The notes beneath the pieces are model-generated. The model was not told the origin of the DNA and ran no database searches. It saw nothing but the letters and a program-made list of their open reading frames with translations. A program made the translations under genes and the position numbers. From UBA964 sp031382085 (GTDB lineage: Bacteria; Pseudomonadota; Gammaproteobacteria; Steroidobacterales; Steroidobacteraceae), in contig JANMYM010000083.1 of NCBI GenBank assembly GCA_031382085.1, positions 1 through 64,000 of the forward strand: a stretch of DNA of 64,000 bases, given 5' to 3'. Numbering within the stretch: the stretch's first letter is position 1; every line of letters begins with the position of its first letter. Positions 26,627-35,575 of this stretch are shown in pieces.

Positions 26627-27321
26627 ATCGCATCCGCCTGCTGCTCCTGTTGTTAGCCGCCGGCCTGATCGCTGCGGCGTGGTTGCTGCCGGTGCGGGAG
26701 TGGCTGAGCGCTTTTCTTGCCTGGACGCAGGCGAACCCCGGCCGGGCCTGGGCGATTTTTGTCGCCGTCTACGTGATCGCAACCGTGTGTTTCGTGCCGG
26801 CGACGCCCATGACGGTGGCGGCCGGCGCAATCTTCGGGGTCGGCAAGGGTTTTGTCCTGGTGTCGGCTGCCAGCACGCTGGGCGCGACCGCCGCGTTCCT
26901 TGTCGGCCGCACGCTGGCGCGCAGCTGGGTGTCGCACCGGATCGCGACCATGCCGCGCTTCCGAGCGCTCGATCGCAGCCTGCGGCTGCGCGGCTTCTGG
27001 ATCGTGCTGCTGACGCGCCTGTCACCCGTATTCCCATTCTTCCTGCTGAACTATGCGTACGGCGTCAGCGCGGTGCGGGCGCGGGATTTCATACCGGCAT
27101 CCTGGGTCGGCATGATGCCGGCCACGCTGGCCTACGTGTACGCCGGTTCGCTGGCCGCGAGCCTCGCGCAGGCGCTGTCGGGTGATCTCGACATTGGCGT
27201 GAGCGGCTGGATTTTGTTAGCTGTCGGGCTGGTGGCGACGATCGTGGTCACGGTGCTGGTCACGCGACTTGCCGGTCGCGAACTGGCGCGTGAAATCGCC
27301 GCCCACGAGAGCAGCCCGTGA
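26623..27321 (+). CDS. TVP38/TMEM64 (VTT-domain) membrane protein
   Basis: A TTG-started 232-residue protein overlapping the previous stop. After an N-terminal helix it has the VTT core: VCFVPATPMTVAAGAIFGVGKG, a FLVGRTLARSWV segment with conserved Arg, then LRLRGFWIVLLTRLSPVFPFFLLNYAYG and a C-terminal helix. DedA/VTT proteins move lipids or phospholipid-linked molecules across bilayers. In this operon it could transport a glycolipid or precursor made by its neighbours. Confidence 0.87.
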   Translation: MNRIRLLLLLLAAGLIAAAWLLPVREWLSAFLAWTQANPGRAWAIFVAVYVIATVCFVPATPMTVAAGAIFGVGKGFVLVSAASTLGATAAFLVGRTLARSWVSHRIATMPRFRALDRSLRLRGFWIVLLTRLSPVFPFFLLNYAYGVSAVRARDFIPASWVGMMPATLAYVYAGSLAASLAQALSGDLDIGVSGWILLAVGLVATIVVTVLVTRLAGRELAREIAAHESSP

Positions 27322-28760
27322 ACGAACCGGATGAATTGCTGCAGCAGCGCTGGCGCGACTGTGTATTCCCCGCGGATTACCGTAATCCGGCGCCGGCGCC
27401 GGGTTACAACCTGGTGGTCATCGGTGCAGGTCCCGCCGGCCTGGTGACGGCGATCGCGGCTGCCGGCCTCGGCGCGAAAGTTGCGCTGGTCGAGCGTCAC
27501 GCGATGGGTGGCGATTGCCTCAACGTCGGTTGCGTACCGTCCAAGACTTTGCTGGCAGCGGCAGGTTCCGGCATGTCATTTGCTGCCGCGATGAATCGAG
27601 TGCGCGAGGTCCGGGCCAACATCGCGCCACACGATTCCGTCAGGCGCTACGGCGAAGCGGGTGTCGATGTATTTCTGGGCGCCGCCCGGTTTACCAGCCG
27701 GAAAACTGTACAGGTCGGCGAGTCGGTCCTGCGCGGCCGCAAGTTTGTCATTGCCACCGGCGCGCGTGCGGCGATTCCAGCCATTCCCGGACTCGCCGAA
27801 TCGGATCCACTGACCAACGAAACAATCTTCGAGCTTGAACAGGCGCCGGATCACCTCGTGGTGTTAGGTGCGGGGCCGATCGGCTGTGAGCTGGCACAGG
27901 CATTCGCGCGACTTGGCAGCCGCGTCACCCTGGTCGAAGTTGCCGCGGGGATCCTGGCCAACGACGAACCAGATGCCGCGGCGCTGGTCGCAGCTGCACT
28001 GGTGGCGGATGGCGTGCAGGTCCTGACCAGCACCGGGGTCGAGCGGGTCGAGCGACAGGATGGGCGGCGGCGACTGAAGCTGAGCAATGGCAGCCAGCTG
28101 GTGTGTGATGCGCTGCTGGTGGCGGCCGGGCGCAGGCGCAACCTCGAAGACCTGGGTCTCGAGGCCGCGGGCGTGCGCTACAACGCCCGGGACGGCATCG
28201 AAGTCGATGCGCATCTGCGCAGCAGCGCGCGGCACATTTTCGCGGCGGGCGATGTCTGCTCGCGCCTGCAGTTCACGCACAGCGCTGACGCACAGGCTCG
28301 CATTGTCATTCGCAACGCGCTGTTCTTTGGCAGCGCGCGGGCGGATGGGCTGGTCATTCCCTGGTGCACCTATACCAAACCCGAACTGGCGCATGTCGGC
28401 GCGACCCGCGCGCAACTCGATCAGGCGCGGACGCCCTACCAGGCGTTCCGGTTTCCGTTCGGCGACCTGGATCGTGGCCGGACCGACGACGGTGCGGACG
28501 GTTTCGCGGAGCTGCTGGTCGCGGCGGGCTCGGATCGAATTCTGGGCGCCACGCTGGTCGGCAAGGACGCCGGCGAGCAGATCGCGCCGCTGGTCCTGCT
28601 GATGACGCTGCGCAAGGGTCTGGCATCACTCGGATCGCTGGTTCTGCCGTATCCGACCCGCTCCGAATACCTGCGCCGCCTTGCGGATGCCTGGAACCGC
28701 ACCCGCCTAACACCACGCGCCGCGGCTACACTGCGCTGGTGGTTGGCAAAAACACGCTAG
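27318..28760 (+). CDS. Disulfide-reductase-type FAD/NAD flavoprotein (mercuric-reductase-like)
   Basis: The 480-residue enzyme has the FAD loop VVIGAGPAGLVTAIAAAGLG, the redox-active pair in GGDCLNVGCVPSKTL, an NAD loop VVLGAGPIGCELAQAFARLG and FAAGDVCSRLQFTHSADAQ. A dimerisation domain with YTKPELAHVG follows. It lacks the C-terminal vicinal Cys pair and the HMA domain of true mercuric reductases, so mercury reduction is not indicated. Such proteins recur beside VTT genes. It overlaps the VTT gene by four bases. Electron acceptor unknown. Confidence 0.88.
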   Translation: MNEPDELLQQRWRDCVFPADYRNPAPAPGYNLVVIGAGPAGLVTAIAAAGLGAKVALVERHAMGGDCLNVGCVPSKTLLAAAGSGMSFAAAMNRVREVRANIAPHDSVRRYGEAGVDVFLGAARFTSRKTVQVGESVLRGRKFVIATGARAAIPAIPGLAESDPLTNETIFELEQAPDHLVVLGAGPIGCELAQAFARLGSRVTLVEVAAGILANDEPDAAALVAAALVADGVQVLTSTGVERVERQDGRRRLKLSNGSQLVCDALLVAAGRRRNLEDLGLEAAGVRYNARDGIEVDAHLRSSARHIFAAGDVCSRLQFTHSADAQARIVIRNALFFGSARADGLVIPWCTYTKPELAHVGATRAQLDQARTPYQAFRFPFGDLDRGRTDDGADGFAELLVAAGSDRILGATLVGKDAGEQIAPLVLLMTLRKGLASLGSLVLPYPTRSEYLRRLADAWNRTRLTPRAAATLRWWLAKTR

Positions 28761-28783
28761 AACGGGAAACAGGAGCACTGAGC

Positions 28784-29452
28784 GTGATCATCCCGGTATT
28801 AAATGACACCGGCGCACTGACAGTATTGCTGGGCCGGCTGCAGCTGCAGCAACCCGCGCCGCTGGAAGTGATCGTGGTCGACGGCGCCGCGCATGCTAAC
28901 GTCGCAGGCGTTTGCGTCGCGGCGGGCGCACGCTACCTGACAGCGCCAGCGGGACGCGGACAACAACTGCGCGCCGGCGCGGCCCGGGCCCGCGGCACGG
29001 TGCTGTGGTTTCTGCATGCGGATGCCCTGGTGCCGGCCAATGCAACTGCCGCTATACGGGATGCCGTCGCGCAGGGCGCGCAGGCCGGTTATTTTGAGTT
29101 TCGCTTCTCGGGCGCGCGCACCTGGACCAAGCGCGTCATCGAGTTTTTCGTCGCCTGGCGCTGCCGCGTGGCGACGGTATACGGTGACCAGGGGTTGTTT
29201 GCGCGGCGCGAAGTTTACGGGCGTACGCCGGGATTTGCCGCGACAGCGCTGTTTGAGGAAGTCCCGCTGGTGCGCGCGCTGCGTCGCGCGGGACGATTCA
29301 CCGCGCTGGCCGCCGCCATCGAGGTGGATTGCCGGCGCTGGGAGCGCCGCGGTTTCTGGCGGCAGACCGTGATCAACCGGCTGTTAGCTCTGGGATATGC
29401 GTTCGGTGTTTCTCCGGAGCGCCTGGCGCGCTGGTATCGCGGCAATGGCTGA
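28784..29452 (+). CDS. TIGR04283-type family 2 glycosyltransferase (first copy)
   Basis: The 222-residue reading uses the GTG at 28784, with AGGAG eight bases before it; a longer frame back to 28364 lies inside the flavoprotein gene. It opens IIPVLNDTGALTVLL, then VIVVDGAAHANVAGVC, GRGQQLRAGAARARG and LWFLHADALVP, the typical GT-A order of the TIGR04283 group, and ends YGDQGLFARREVY and ALFEEVPLVRALRRAG. The usual DGGS of the second block is DGAA here. A paralogue lies at 31814. The radical SAM gene overlaps its end by eight bases. Confidence 0.87.
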   Translation: MIIPVLNDTGALTVLLGRLQLQQPAPLEVIVVDGAAHANVAGVCVAAGARYLTAPAGRGQQLRAGAARARGTVLWFLHADALVPANATAAIRDAVAQGAQAGYFEFRFSGARTWTKRVIEFFVAWRCRVATVYGDQGLFARREVYGRTPGFAATALFEEVPLVRALRRAGRFTALAAAIEVDCRRWERRGFWRQTVINRLLALGYAFGVSPERLARWYRGNG

Positions 29453-30377
29453 AGGCATGGACGCGAAGACACGGGGTGACTGGCTGTTGACACCCAGCGG
29501 CGATGCGCGCGGCTACATCCAGCCGCACACCCTGAGCGAGCTGTGGTTTCACACCGGGACCGCCTGCAACCTCGAGTGCCCTTTCTGTCTCGAAGGCAGC
29601 AAGCCGGGCGACAACCGGCTGCAGCGCATCACGCTCAAGGATGCGCAACCTTTCCTGGATGAGGCCGTGCAACTCGGCGTGAAGCAGTTTTCCTTCACCG
29701 GCGGCGAGCCGTTCCTGATCAAGGATATCGTCAGGATCCTGGACGCGGCGTTGCAGCATGCGCCGTGCCTGGTGCTGACCAACGGTGTCGGCGCATTGCC
29801 GAAACGCATCGCGCAGCTCGTGCCATTGCAGCAACGACCTAACAGCCTGAGTTTTCGCGTCAGCATCGACTGGCCGGATGCGGCGCGTCACGATGCCGGT
29901 CGCGGCGCGGGGAATTTTGCGATCAGCTGGGACACAGCGCGGCGATTGATCAGGGCGGGTTTCCACGTGTCGATCGCGCGGCAGATGACCCCGGGCGAGG
30001 ACCGGGCCGCAGTCGACGCCGAGTACGCGCGCCTTTGCGTTGCTAACAACATGCCGGTGGATACGCGCATCGTGTTTTTCCCGGATTTTGGAGTTCCAGA
30101 TGAGGCGCGGGAAGTGCCTTTGGTAACGCATTCCTGCATGACGACCTACCAGAGCGAGGCGACGCGGCGCGAGTTCATGTGCGCGTTCAGCAAGATGGTG
30201 GTCAAGCAGGGCGGGCGCATGCGCGTCTATGCCTGCACGCTGGTCGATGATGACCCGGACTACGACCAGGGCGGCAGCCTGCGGGAGAGCATGGGCAAGC
30301 GGGTCATGATGCGCCATCACCGCTGTTTCAGCTGCTTCAAGTTCGGCGCATCCTGCAGCGAGGGCGGCGGGCACTGA
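29445..30377 (+). CDS. Radical SAM protein with a Cys-rich C-terminus
   Basis: The 310-residue enzyme has the cluster motif ACNLECPFC (Cys41, Cys45, Cys48) and a following FSFTGGEPFLIKDI. The last 100 residues hold at least five more Cys (HSCMTTYQ, FMCAF, VYACTL, RCFSCFKFGASC), enough for an auxiliary iron-sulfur cluster as in SPASM/twitch enzymes. It is not ArsS: the ArsS N-terminal wording is absent. It starts inside the glycosyltransferase stop. Reaction unknown; operon context suggests modifying a glycosylated or lipid-linked product. Confidence 0.87.
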   Translation: MAEGMDAKTRGDWLLTPSGDARGYIQPHTLSELWFHTGTACNLECPFCLEGSKPGDNRLQRITLKDAQPFLDEAVQLGVKQFSFTGGEPFLIKDIVRILDAALQHAPCLVLTNGVGALPKRIAQLVPLQQRPNSLSFRVSIDWPDAARHDAGRGAGNFAISWDTARRLIRAGFHVSIARQMTPGEDRAAVDAEYARLCVANNMPVDTRIVFFPDFGVPDEAREVPLVTHSCMTTYQSEATRREFMCAFSKMVVKQGGRMRVYACTLVDDDPDYDQGGSLRESMGKRVMMRHHRCFSCFKFGASCSEGGGH

Positions 30378-30410
30378 AACAATTCCCCGGGTGCGCCGGT
30401 CTGGGTTGAC

Positions 30411-31202
30411 ATGTGGGTCCGAAGCTCGATAGGCGCCTGCCTGATGCTGTTGTCGCCGTCGTTGCCGGCGCAGCAAGCCGCCGTCGATTTTGATCATGAG
30501 CACGCCCAGTATGCGGAAGTGCTGGCGCGTGTCGTTCACGCCGGGGCCGTCGATTACGCCGCGCTGCAGCGCGACCGCAAATTGTTAGATAATTACCGCG
30601 CACGGCTGGCGGCGGTATCCGAGACAATGCTGAAATCCTGGTCGCGCGATCAGCAGCTCGCGTTCTGGATCAATGCCTACAATACCAGCGTGTTGGCAAC
30701 CATCATCGATCACTATCCGATTACCCGCGGCTCGCTGATCGGCCTGGCATTTCCCGCCAATTCAATCTGGCAGATCCCCGGCGCGTTCAAGACCGCACGC
30801 TACAAGCTTGCTGGCCGAGCGAGATCGCTGGATACCATTGAGCACGACATCGTGCGGCCCGATTTTCGTGAACCGCGGGTGCATATGGCGCTGGTTTGCG
30901 CCGCACGCGGCTGTCCGCCGCTGCGCGACGAGCCTTTTGTCAGCAGTCGGCTCAGTGTCCAGCTGGACGATCAAACCCGGGTCTATCTCGGCGACCGCGA
31001 CCACGGACTCAGCTGGGACAGCGGCGCGAAACGGCTGGCAATTTCCAGTATTTTCAAGTGGTTCGCGGAGGATTTCGCCGCCGGCGGCGTGCGCGAATTT
31101 GTAGCGCGGCATGTGGGCGATCCGGCCCTGGCGGCTGCGGTCCGCGATTCCGCTAACAGCCTGCGATACCTGGACTATGACTGGACCCTGAATGAGCGCT
31201 GA
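30411..31202 (+). CDS. Exported DUF547 protein
   Basis: The 263-residue protein begins with a signal peptide (SSIGACLMLLSPSLPAQQA) and carries the DUF547 stretch: FWINAYNTSVLATIIDHYP near residue 85 and VHMALVCAARGCPPL near 165, with conserved Asn, His and Cys. DUF547 proteins have no firmly established activity. It lies between the radical SAM and SRPBCC genes, 33 bases after the former, in the 25913-32497 operon. Confidence 0.87.
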   Translation: MWVRSSIGACLMLLSPSLPAQQAAVDFDHEHAQYAEVLARVVHAGAVDYAALQRDRKLLDNYRARLAAVSETMLKSWSRDQQLAFWINAYNTSVLATIIDHYPITRGSLIGLAFPANSIWQIPGAFKTARYKLAGRARSLDTIEHDIVRPDFREPRVHMALVCAARGCPPLRDEPFVSSRLSVQLDDQTRVYLGDRDHGLSWDSGAKRLAISSIFKWFAEDFAAGGVREFVARHVGDPALAAAVRDSANSLRYLDYDWTLNER

Positions 31203-31205
31203 CAC

Positions 31206-31817
31206 TTGAATCTGCGGGTGGCCGCAATGGCGATCGGCTCTGCGCTTATTGTCGGCGTGCTCTGCAGCCCCAGAGCGTGGTCCTGGGAGCCGGATGCGGC
31301 TGAGCGGGCTCGCCTGTTAGCAGGTGAAATCATCGTGCAGGCGGATATCGATCCGTCAGGAGGATCGGGTCATGCCCGGGCTGCGGTCTGGATCGCCGCG
31401 CCGCGTGAGCAGGTGTACGTGTGGATGACCGACTGCCCTAAAGCCCTGACGTTTGTTCCGCGCATGACCGGCTGCACGATTCTGGAAACCGGGCCCGATG
31501 AGGGCTCGGCACTGATAGCGCACGAGGTGGACTACAGCTGGTTTCTGCCGCGGATGCATTATGTGTTTCGCGCGCGCAATGCCTTCCCTGCGCAGGTCGA
31601 TTTCCGGGAAGTATCCGGCGACCTGGCCATCAACCGCGGCAGTTGGCGCCTGATGGCCGTGCCCGATGCGGGTCACACGCTGTTGATTTATGAAGTACGC
31701 ATCAAGCCACGCCTGTATGTGCCGCAATGGCTGGTGCGGCGCAGCTTGCGCAAGGACTTGCCGGAATTGCTGGCCGCGTTGCGCCGCGTCAGCGAGGCCG
31801 GCGCCATATCCCCATGA
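31206..31817 (+). CDS. Exported SRPBCC-fold protein
   Basis: TTG-started, 203 residues, with a hydrophobic signal-like N-terminus (AAMAIGSALIVGVLCSPRAWS). The remainder has the SRPBCC/START pattern: VWIAAPREQVYVWMTDCPKALTFVPRMTG, then a WRLMAVPDAGHTLLIYEVRIKP strand pair and a C-terminal amphipathic helix (RSLRKDLPELLAALRRV). Such proteins bind hydrophobic ligands. Position three bases after the DUF547 gene and overlap with the next glycosyltransferase (ATGA) show it belongs to the operon. Confidence 0.78.
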   Translation: MNLRVAAMAIGSALIVGVLCSPRAWSWEPDAAERARLLAGEIIVQADIDPSGGSGHARAAVWIAAPREQVYVWMTDCPKALTFVPRMTGCTILETGPDEGSALIAHEVDYSWFLPRMHYVFRARNAFPAQVDFREVSGDLAINRGSWRLMAVPDAGHTLLIYEVRIKPRLYVPQWLVRRSLRKDLPELLAALRRVSEAGAISP

Positions 31818-32497
31818 AACCGCTGCTGAGCATCGTGGTGCCGGTATTGAACGAAGCGCGCTACCTGCCACAGCTGCTGGCGCGCCTGCGCGGTTTTGGC
31901 GAGCAGGTCGAGACCCTGGTGGTCGACGGCGGCAGCAACGACGGCAGTCAGGACCTGGTGCGCGCCGACGGCCGGGCGATTCTGTTAGCTGCGGCGCGCG
32001 GACGGGCGCGCCAGATGAATGTGGGCGCGGCCCGGGCGCAGGCGCCGCTGCTGTTTTTCATGCACGGCGATACGCTGCCACCGCCCGAGGCGCCGGGGCT
32101 TATTACGCAGACGTTGGCAGATTCGAGTGTGCTGGCTGGCAGTTTCCGGCTGGCTTTCGACCGCGATTCGCCGCTGCTGCGCTTCTACGCGTGGTGCTCG
32201 TCGGCTAACAACCTGTTGACGACCTATGGCGACCAGGGCTTGTTCATGCGGCGCAGTGATTTCGAAGCGCTGGGTGGCTTTCCGGACCTGCCCTTCCTCG
32301 AAGACATCGAATTCCAGCGGCGTCTGCGCCGCCGCGGCAAGGTGGTAAAGCTGAACTCCGCGCTGCGGACCTCGGCACGCAGGTTTGAGCGCCACGGCGT
32401 CCTGGGGCAGCAGCTGCGCAACGTCGCCATTGTCGGTGCTTATCTCGCGGGCGCGAGACCGGCGCGACTCAAGCGACTGTACAGCGACTTGCGTTAG
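31814..32497 (+). CDS. TIGR04283-type family 2 glycosyltransferase (second copy)
   Basis: The 227-residue protein reads SIVVPVLNEARYLPQLL, LVVDGGSNDGSQDLVR, GRARQMNVGAARAQAPLLFFMHGDTLPP and YGDQGLFMRRSDFEALGGFPDLPFLEDIEFQRRL. Unlike the first copy at 28784, it keeps the full DGGSNDGS and HGDT motifs. Last gene of the 25913-32497 operon; its stop TAG is inside a GTTAG word. Confidence 0.9.
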   Translation: MKPLLSIVVPVLNEARYLPQLLARLRGFGEQVETLVVDGGSNDGSQDLVRADGRAILLAAARGRARQMNVGAARAQAPLLFFMHGDTLPPPEAPGLITQTLADSSVLAGSFRLAFDRDSPLLRFYAWCSSANNLLTTYGDQGLFMRRSDFEALGGFPDLPFLEDIEFQRRLRRRGKVVKLNSALRTSARRFERHGVLGQQLRNVAIVGAYLAGARPARLKRLYSDLR

Positions 32498-32584
32498 CCA
32501 GCCGCCAGAAGCTGCGACCGCAAGTCGAACAACTGCGCGACAATTGGGTTACCAGCGCTGGCAATGCTGTGCTAGCGTCGGTGG

Positions 32585-34066
32585 ATGGTGCGCGCGTTAC
32601 TGACAATTGCAGTGTTGTGCTCTGCCTCAGCCGCGGCACATGCAGCCAAATGGTATACGGCGGAAACCACCGAGTTCATTGTCATCGGGGACGCCTCGAA
32701 ACGGCAGATTTCCGAGGTTCTCGAAGCTCTCGAAGTTTATCGCTACATAACAAGCCACTTCGCGATCCTGCGCAAGCCCGCACCCTACAAGCCGCGTATA
32801 TTCGTGTTGAATCCGGACTCGTTCAGGCGCTATGGACATCAGCGCAAGGAAATCGCTGGTTTCGTCAAGCCAAGTGACTTTGAGATGGACATCGTCGTCG
32901 ATTCTCGCGACACGAACGACTGGTTGAGTAACAGGCAAATCATCCAGCACGAACTTACACATTTCTATCTGCACCTGAACTCTCGTGGCACGATGCTGCC
33001 TGTCTGGTACGACGAAGGCCTCGCCGAGTTTTTCTCGACTGTTAGCTTCAAGGGTAGGCAGGCACGGATCGGCGAAGTGCCGATAATCCGCTTCTATGCA
33101 TTGCGGCAACTGCCGTGGCTGCCACTGGAACGCGTGCTGGCCATCGATCGCAGCGCGGCGGAATACAACGGACACAAGCTTGGCGATTCGTTCTACGCGC
33201 AGTCATGGCTGCTGGTTCATTACAGTTTCCTGCAAGATCCAGCATTGGCGCCCGCACTCGAAAAAATGATTCTTGCCCAAAGCCTGAGCAACAGCGTGGC
33301 AGAGGCGATGACCTTGGCCTTGGGTCCCCGTGCGCAGACGCTGGACGCTGACATGCGCCGTTACTCCATGAGTTCTGCATGGCCGTACCGCTATTTGGAA
33401 CGGCCAGCCGAAACATTGAAGGCCGCTGCCTTGCAGGAACTGGATGGTGAGACTGCGGCGTCAGAAATTGGTGCATTGCTGCTGCGTCTGGCCAATCGCA
33501 ATGCCGAAGACCTGCATCGCGATATCAGCGAGCTGTTACCCATGGCGCGTGGCGCCGATGCCGCAGCCGTTAAGGCGATGTCAAAACTGGTGGTCGACAG
33601 GCCCACCGAAGCCGACCCCTATCTGCAGCACTGCGAATCGGTTGCCCAGACCAGCCGCGAGCTCAGGCATTGCGCGCAGAGCTGGATGGCAAGGGCGCTG
33701 CAGGCGAAGAGTGAGGATGAGCGCACCGGATACCAGCGTAAGGCCGTCAATCTTGCGCGGCGGTCCCTGCAAATCGACCCAGATAATTTTGCAGCCCTGA
33801 ATCTCCTGCTGCATTCGCGTGACCACATGGGCGAGGACGTGGCGGATCTTTTTCCACTGTCCGAAAAAGCGCTCGAGAAACTGCCGTCGTCCTTTACGCT
33901 GCGACTTTCTCTTGCCGAAGCCTATTACAACTCGGGTCGCCTGCCGGACGCTGTGCGCCACCTCGAACAGGCTGCTTTTGATGAGACCAATCCCTCGCGA
34001 CGTGACGCTGCGATGGACCGACTGCATTTTGTAGAGAACGTACTCGCCGCCAGGAAAAAGAACTAA
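32585..34066 (+). CDS. Exported HExxH metallopeptidase-like protein with TPR-like tail
   Basis: The 493-residue protein has a Sec signal (LTIAVLCSASAAAHAA). Residues 122-148 read HELTHFY ... WYDEGLAEFF, a gluzincin-type zinc site with His122, Glu123, His126 and Glu144 or Glu148 as third ligand, as in DUF1570 proteins. The C-terminal half (about 280-490) is helical with repeats such as AVNLARRSLQIDPDNFAALNLL and LRLSLAEAYYNSGRLPDAVRHLEQAA, typical of TPRs. It probably acts in the periplasm, perhaps on a protein partner. The next gene begins on the last base of its stop. Confidence 0.82.
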   Translation: MVRALLTIAVLCSASAAAHAAKWYTAETTEFIVIGDASKRQISEVLEALEVYRYITSHFAILRKPAPYKPRIFVLNPDSFRRYGHQRKEIAGFVKPSDFEMDIVVDSRDTNDWLSNRQIIQHELTHFYLHLNSRGTMLPVWYDEGLAEFFSTVSFKGRQARIGEVPIIRFYALRQLPWLPLERVLAIDRSAAEYNGHKLGDSFYAQSWLLVHYSFLQDPALAPALEKMILAQSLSNSVAEAMTLALGPRAQTLDADMRRYSMSSAWPYRYLERPAETLKAAALQELDGETAASEIGALLLRLANRNAEDLHRDISELLPMARGADAAAVKAMSKLVVDRPTEADPYLQHCESVAQTSRELRHCAQSWMARALQAKSEDERTGYQRKAVNLARRSLQIDPDNFAALNLLLHSRDHMGEDVADLFPLSEKALEKLPSSFTLRLSLAEAYYNSGRLPDAVRHLEQAAFDETNPSRRDAAMDRLHFVENVLAARKKN

Positions 34067-35544
34067 TGCCACTGTCTCGACGAAGATTCGTTAGTTCGAT
34101 TGCCGGTGCGAGCGTTGGGCAAGTCATTGCCTCGGCGCGCGCGACCGGCAGATATAGGGGCCCCGAAAAATGCGACGTTGCCATCGTCGGCGCCGGCCTC
34201 GCGGGTCTTAACGCAGCGCTGATCCTGGCAGCGGAGGGTCTCAAGGTGCGGGTGCTGGAGGGCAGCAAGCGCGTCGGCGGCCGCGTGCATACGGCGCGCG
34301 ACTGGCACCTGGCGCCGGACCTCGGCGGCGTGCAGATCGGCCCGACGTATGCGCGAGTCCGCGATGTCGCGCGGCAGCTCAAGATAGAGCTTGCGCCCGG
34401 TGCGCATGTCAATGCACCGTATTCATTTGTGTTAGGTGACCAGCTGGTGCCTGCGAAGCAGTGGGAGTCATCAGCATTGAACAAGCTGCCGGACAACGAG
34501 CGCCGGATTCCACCGCAGGCGCTCAATGCCTTTTACGTCGAGCAACGGACGCCTTTCAGCGATCTCGACGACTGGCTGAAACCCGAAGCCGCGCAGTTCG
34601 ACATGTCTCTCGGTGCGTGGCTGCGCAACAAGGGCGCATCGGATGAGGCGCAAGGGCTTATTCGTACCACGCAGGGACTCGTCAGTCTTGAATCGGCGTC
34701 GGTGTTGAGAATGTTGCAGGAGGGCACGCGTTCGCGGGCCGATGTGCGGGCACTGGTTGTGACCGATGAAACGCGCCGCATGGACGTTTTCCAGCGCTTT
34801 GCACTGGCGTCATCGCACGCGGTCGCCGGCACATCTGCAATCCCGGAGGCAATGGCCGCGGCGTTAGGTGATGCGCTGCGCATGGAGCACACGGTGCGCG
34901 AGATTCGCCAGGATGCGCGCGGCTGCGAGCTCACCTGCGCCAACGGCGCGCGATTTCGCGCGCGGTTTGTCGTCGCGGCGGCGCCTTTCGGCGCGCTGCG
35001 CGTTATCCGCATGATTCCGGACTGGCCGGCGGTACAGGGCGAAGCGGTGCGCCGGATGCCGTACCATAACCAGAGCCAGGTGTGGTTGCGGGTCCGCAGG
35101 TCCTACTGGGAAATGGATGGTATCGAGGCGTCGATGTGGACCGATGGCGTGTTCACGCTGGTCCGGCAGCAAATCGAATCTGATGGCACGCGCGAGCTTA
35201 TCAGCTGCCTGGCCTTCAACGATCGCGCGAAATCACTCGATGCCATGCCCCACGAAGATCGCGGCCGGTTCGCGATTGCAACGCTGGAGAAAATGCGGCC
35301 ATCGATGCGCGGTCAGCTGGAGTTTGTGGGGGCACATTCCTGGCTGCAAGTGCCGCTGGTGCGTGGCTGCAGCCACCAGTTTCAACCGGGACGCGCCTTT
35401 GATTGGACGCATGCGTACCTCAAGCCGCACGGCCTGGTGCATGTCGCCGGCGAGCACGCCCGTCGGCTGGAAGTCGGCATGGAATCCGCCATGGAAAGCG
35501 GCGAACGCTGCGCGCTCGAGATCCTGGAGCGCGGCCTGAGCTAA
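34066..35544 (+). CDS. Flavin amine-oxidase-family protein with a Tat-like leader
   Basis: The 492-residue protein begins LSRRRFVSSIAGASVG, a twin-arginine-like leader, followed by the FAD loop VAIVGAGLAGLNAALILAAEGL and the amine-oxidase stretch VGGRVHTAR. The C-terminal FAD-binding part is VHVAGEHARRLEVGMESAMESGERCA. It could oxidise an amine or a carotenoid-like substrate; none is indicated by context. It shares the last stop base of the metallopeptidase gene, so the two are coupled, and a strong terminator follows. Confidence 0.85.
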   Translation: MPLSRRRFVSSIAGASVGQVIASARATGRYRGPEKCDVAIVGAGLAGLNAALILAAEGLKVRVLEGSKRVGGRVHTARDWHLAPDLGGVQIGPTYARVRDVARQLKIELAPGAHVNAPYSFVLGDQLVPAKQWESSALNKLPDNERRIPPQALNAFYVEQRTPFSDLDDWLKPEAAQFDMSLGAWLRNKGASDEAQGLIRTTQGLVSLESASVLRMLQEGTRSRADVRALVVTDETRRMDVFQRFALASSHAVAGTSAIPEAMAAALGDALRMEHTVREIRQDARGCELTCANGARFRARFVVAAAPFGALRVIRMIPDWPAVQGEAVRRMPYHNQSQVWLRVRRSYWEMDGIEASMWTDGVFTLVRQQIESDGTRELISCLAFNDRAKSLDAMPHEDRGRFAIATLEKMRPSMRGQLEFVGAHSWLQVPLVRGCSHQFQPGRAFDWTHAYLKPHGLVHVAGEHARRLEVGMESAMESGERCALEILERGLS

Positions 35545-35574
35545 CACCGGCGGCCTTTCAGAAGGCCGCCGGTG
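35545..35574. terminator. Bidirectional terminator between convergent genes
   Basis: A perfect 13-bp stem (35545-35557 with 35562-35574) and a 4-base loop fill the gap between the flavin oxidase and DUF1838 genes. The T-run is poor on either side, but stem strength and position make termination in both directions likely. Confidence 0.75.
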
Positions 35575-35575
35575 A

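Noticed and set aside
27318..28760. Mercuric reductase / mercury resistance
   Set aside because: No C-terminal Cys pair, no HMA domain and no mer regulator or transporter nearby.
28364..28783. N-terminal extension of the first TIGR04283 glycosyltransferase
   Set aside because: It lies inside the flavoprotein gene; the GTG at 28784 has an ideal ribosome site and the domain begins there.
29373..30539. 388-codon open frame on the minus strand
   Set aside because: It is antisense to the radical SAM and DUF547 genes, is rich in His/Arg/Gln without any domain, and arises from third-position GC bias.
25913..32497. Arsenosugar biosynthesis cluster
   Set aside because: Family names suggest it, but ArsS and ArsM are missing and the radical SAM enzyme lacks ArsS wording.
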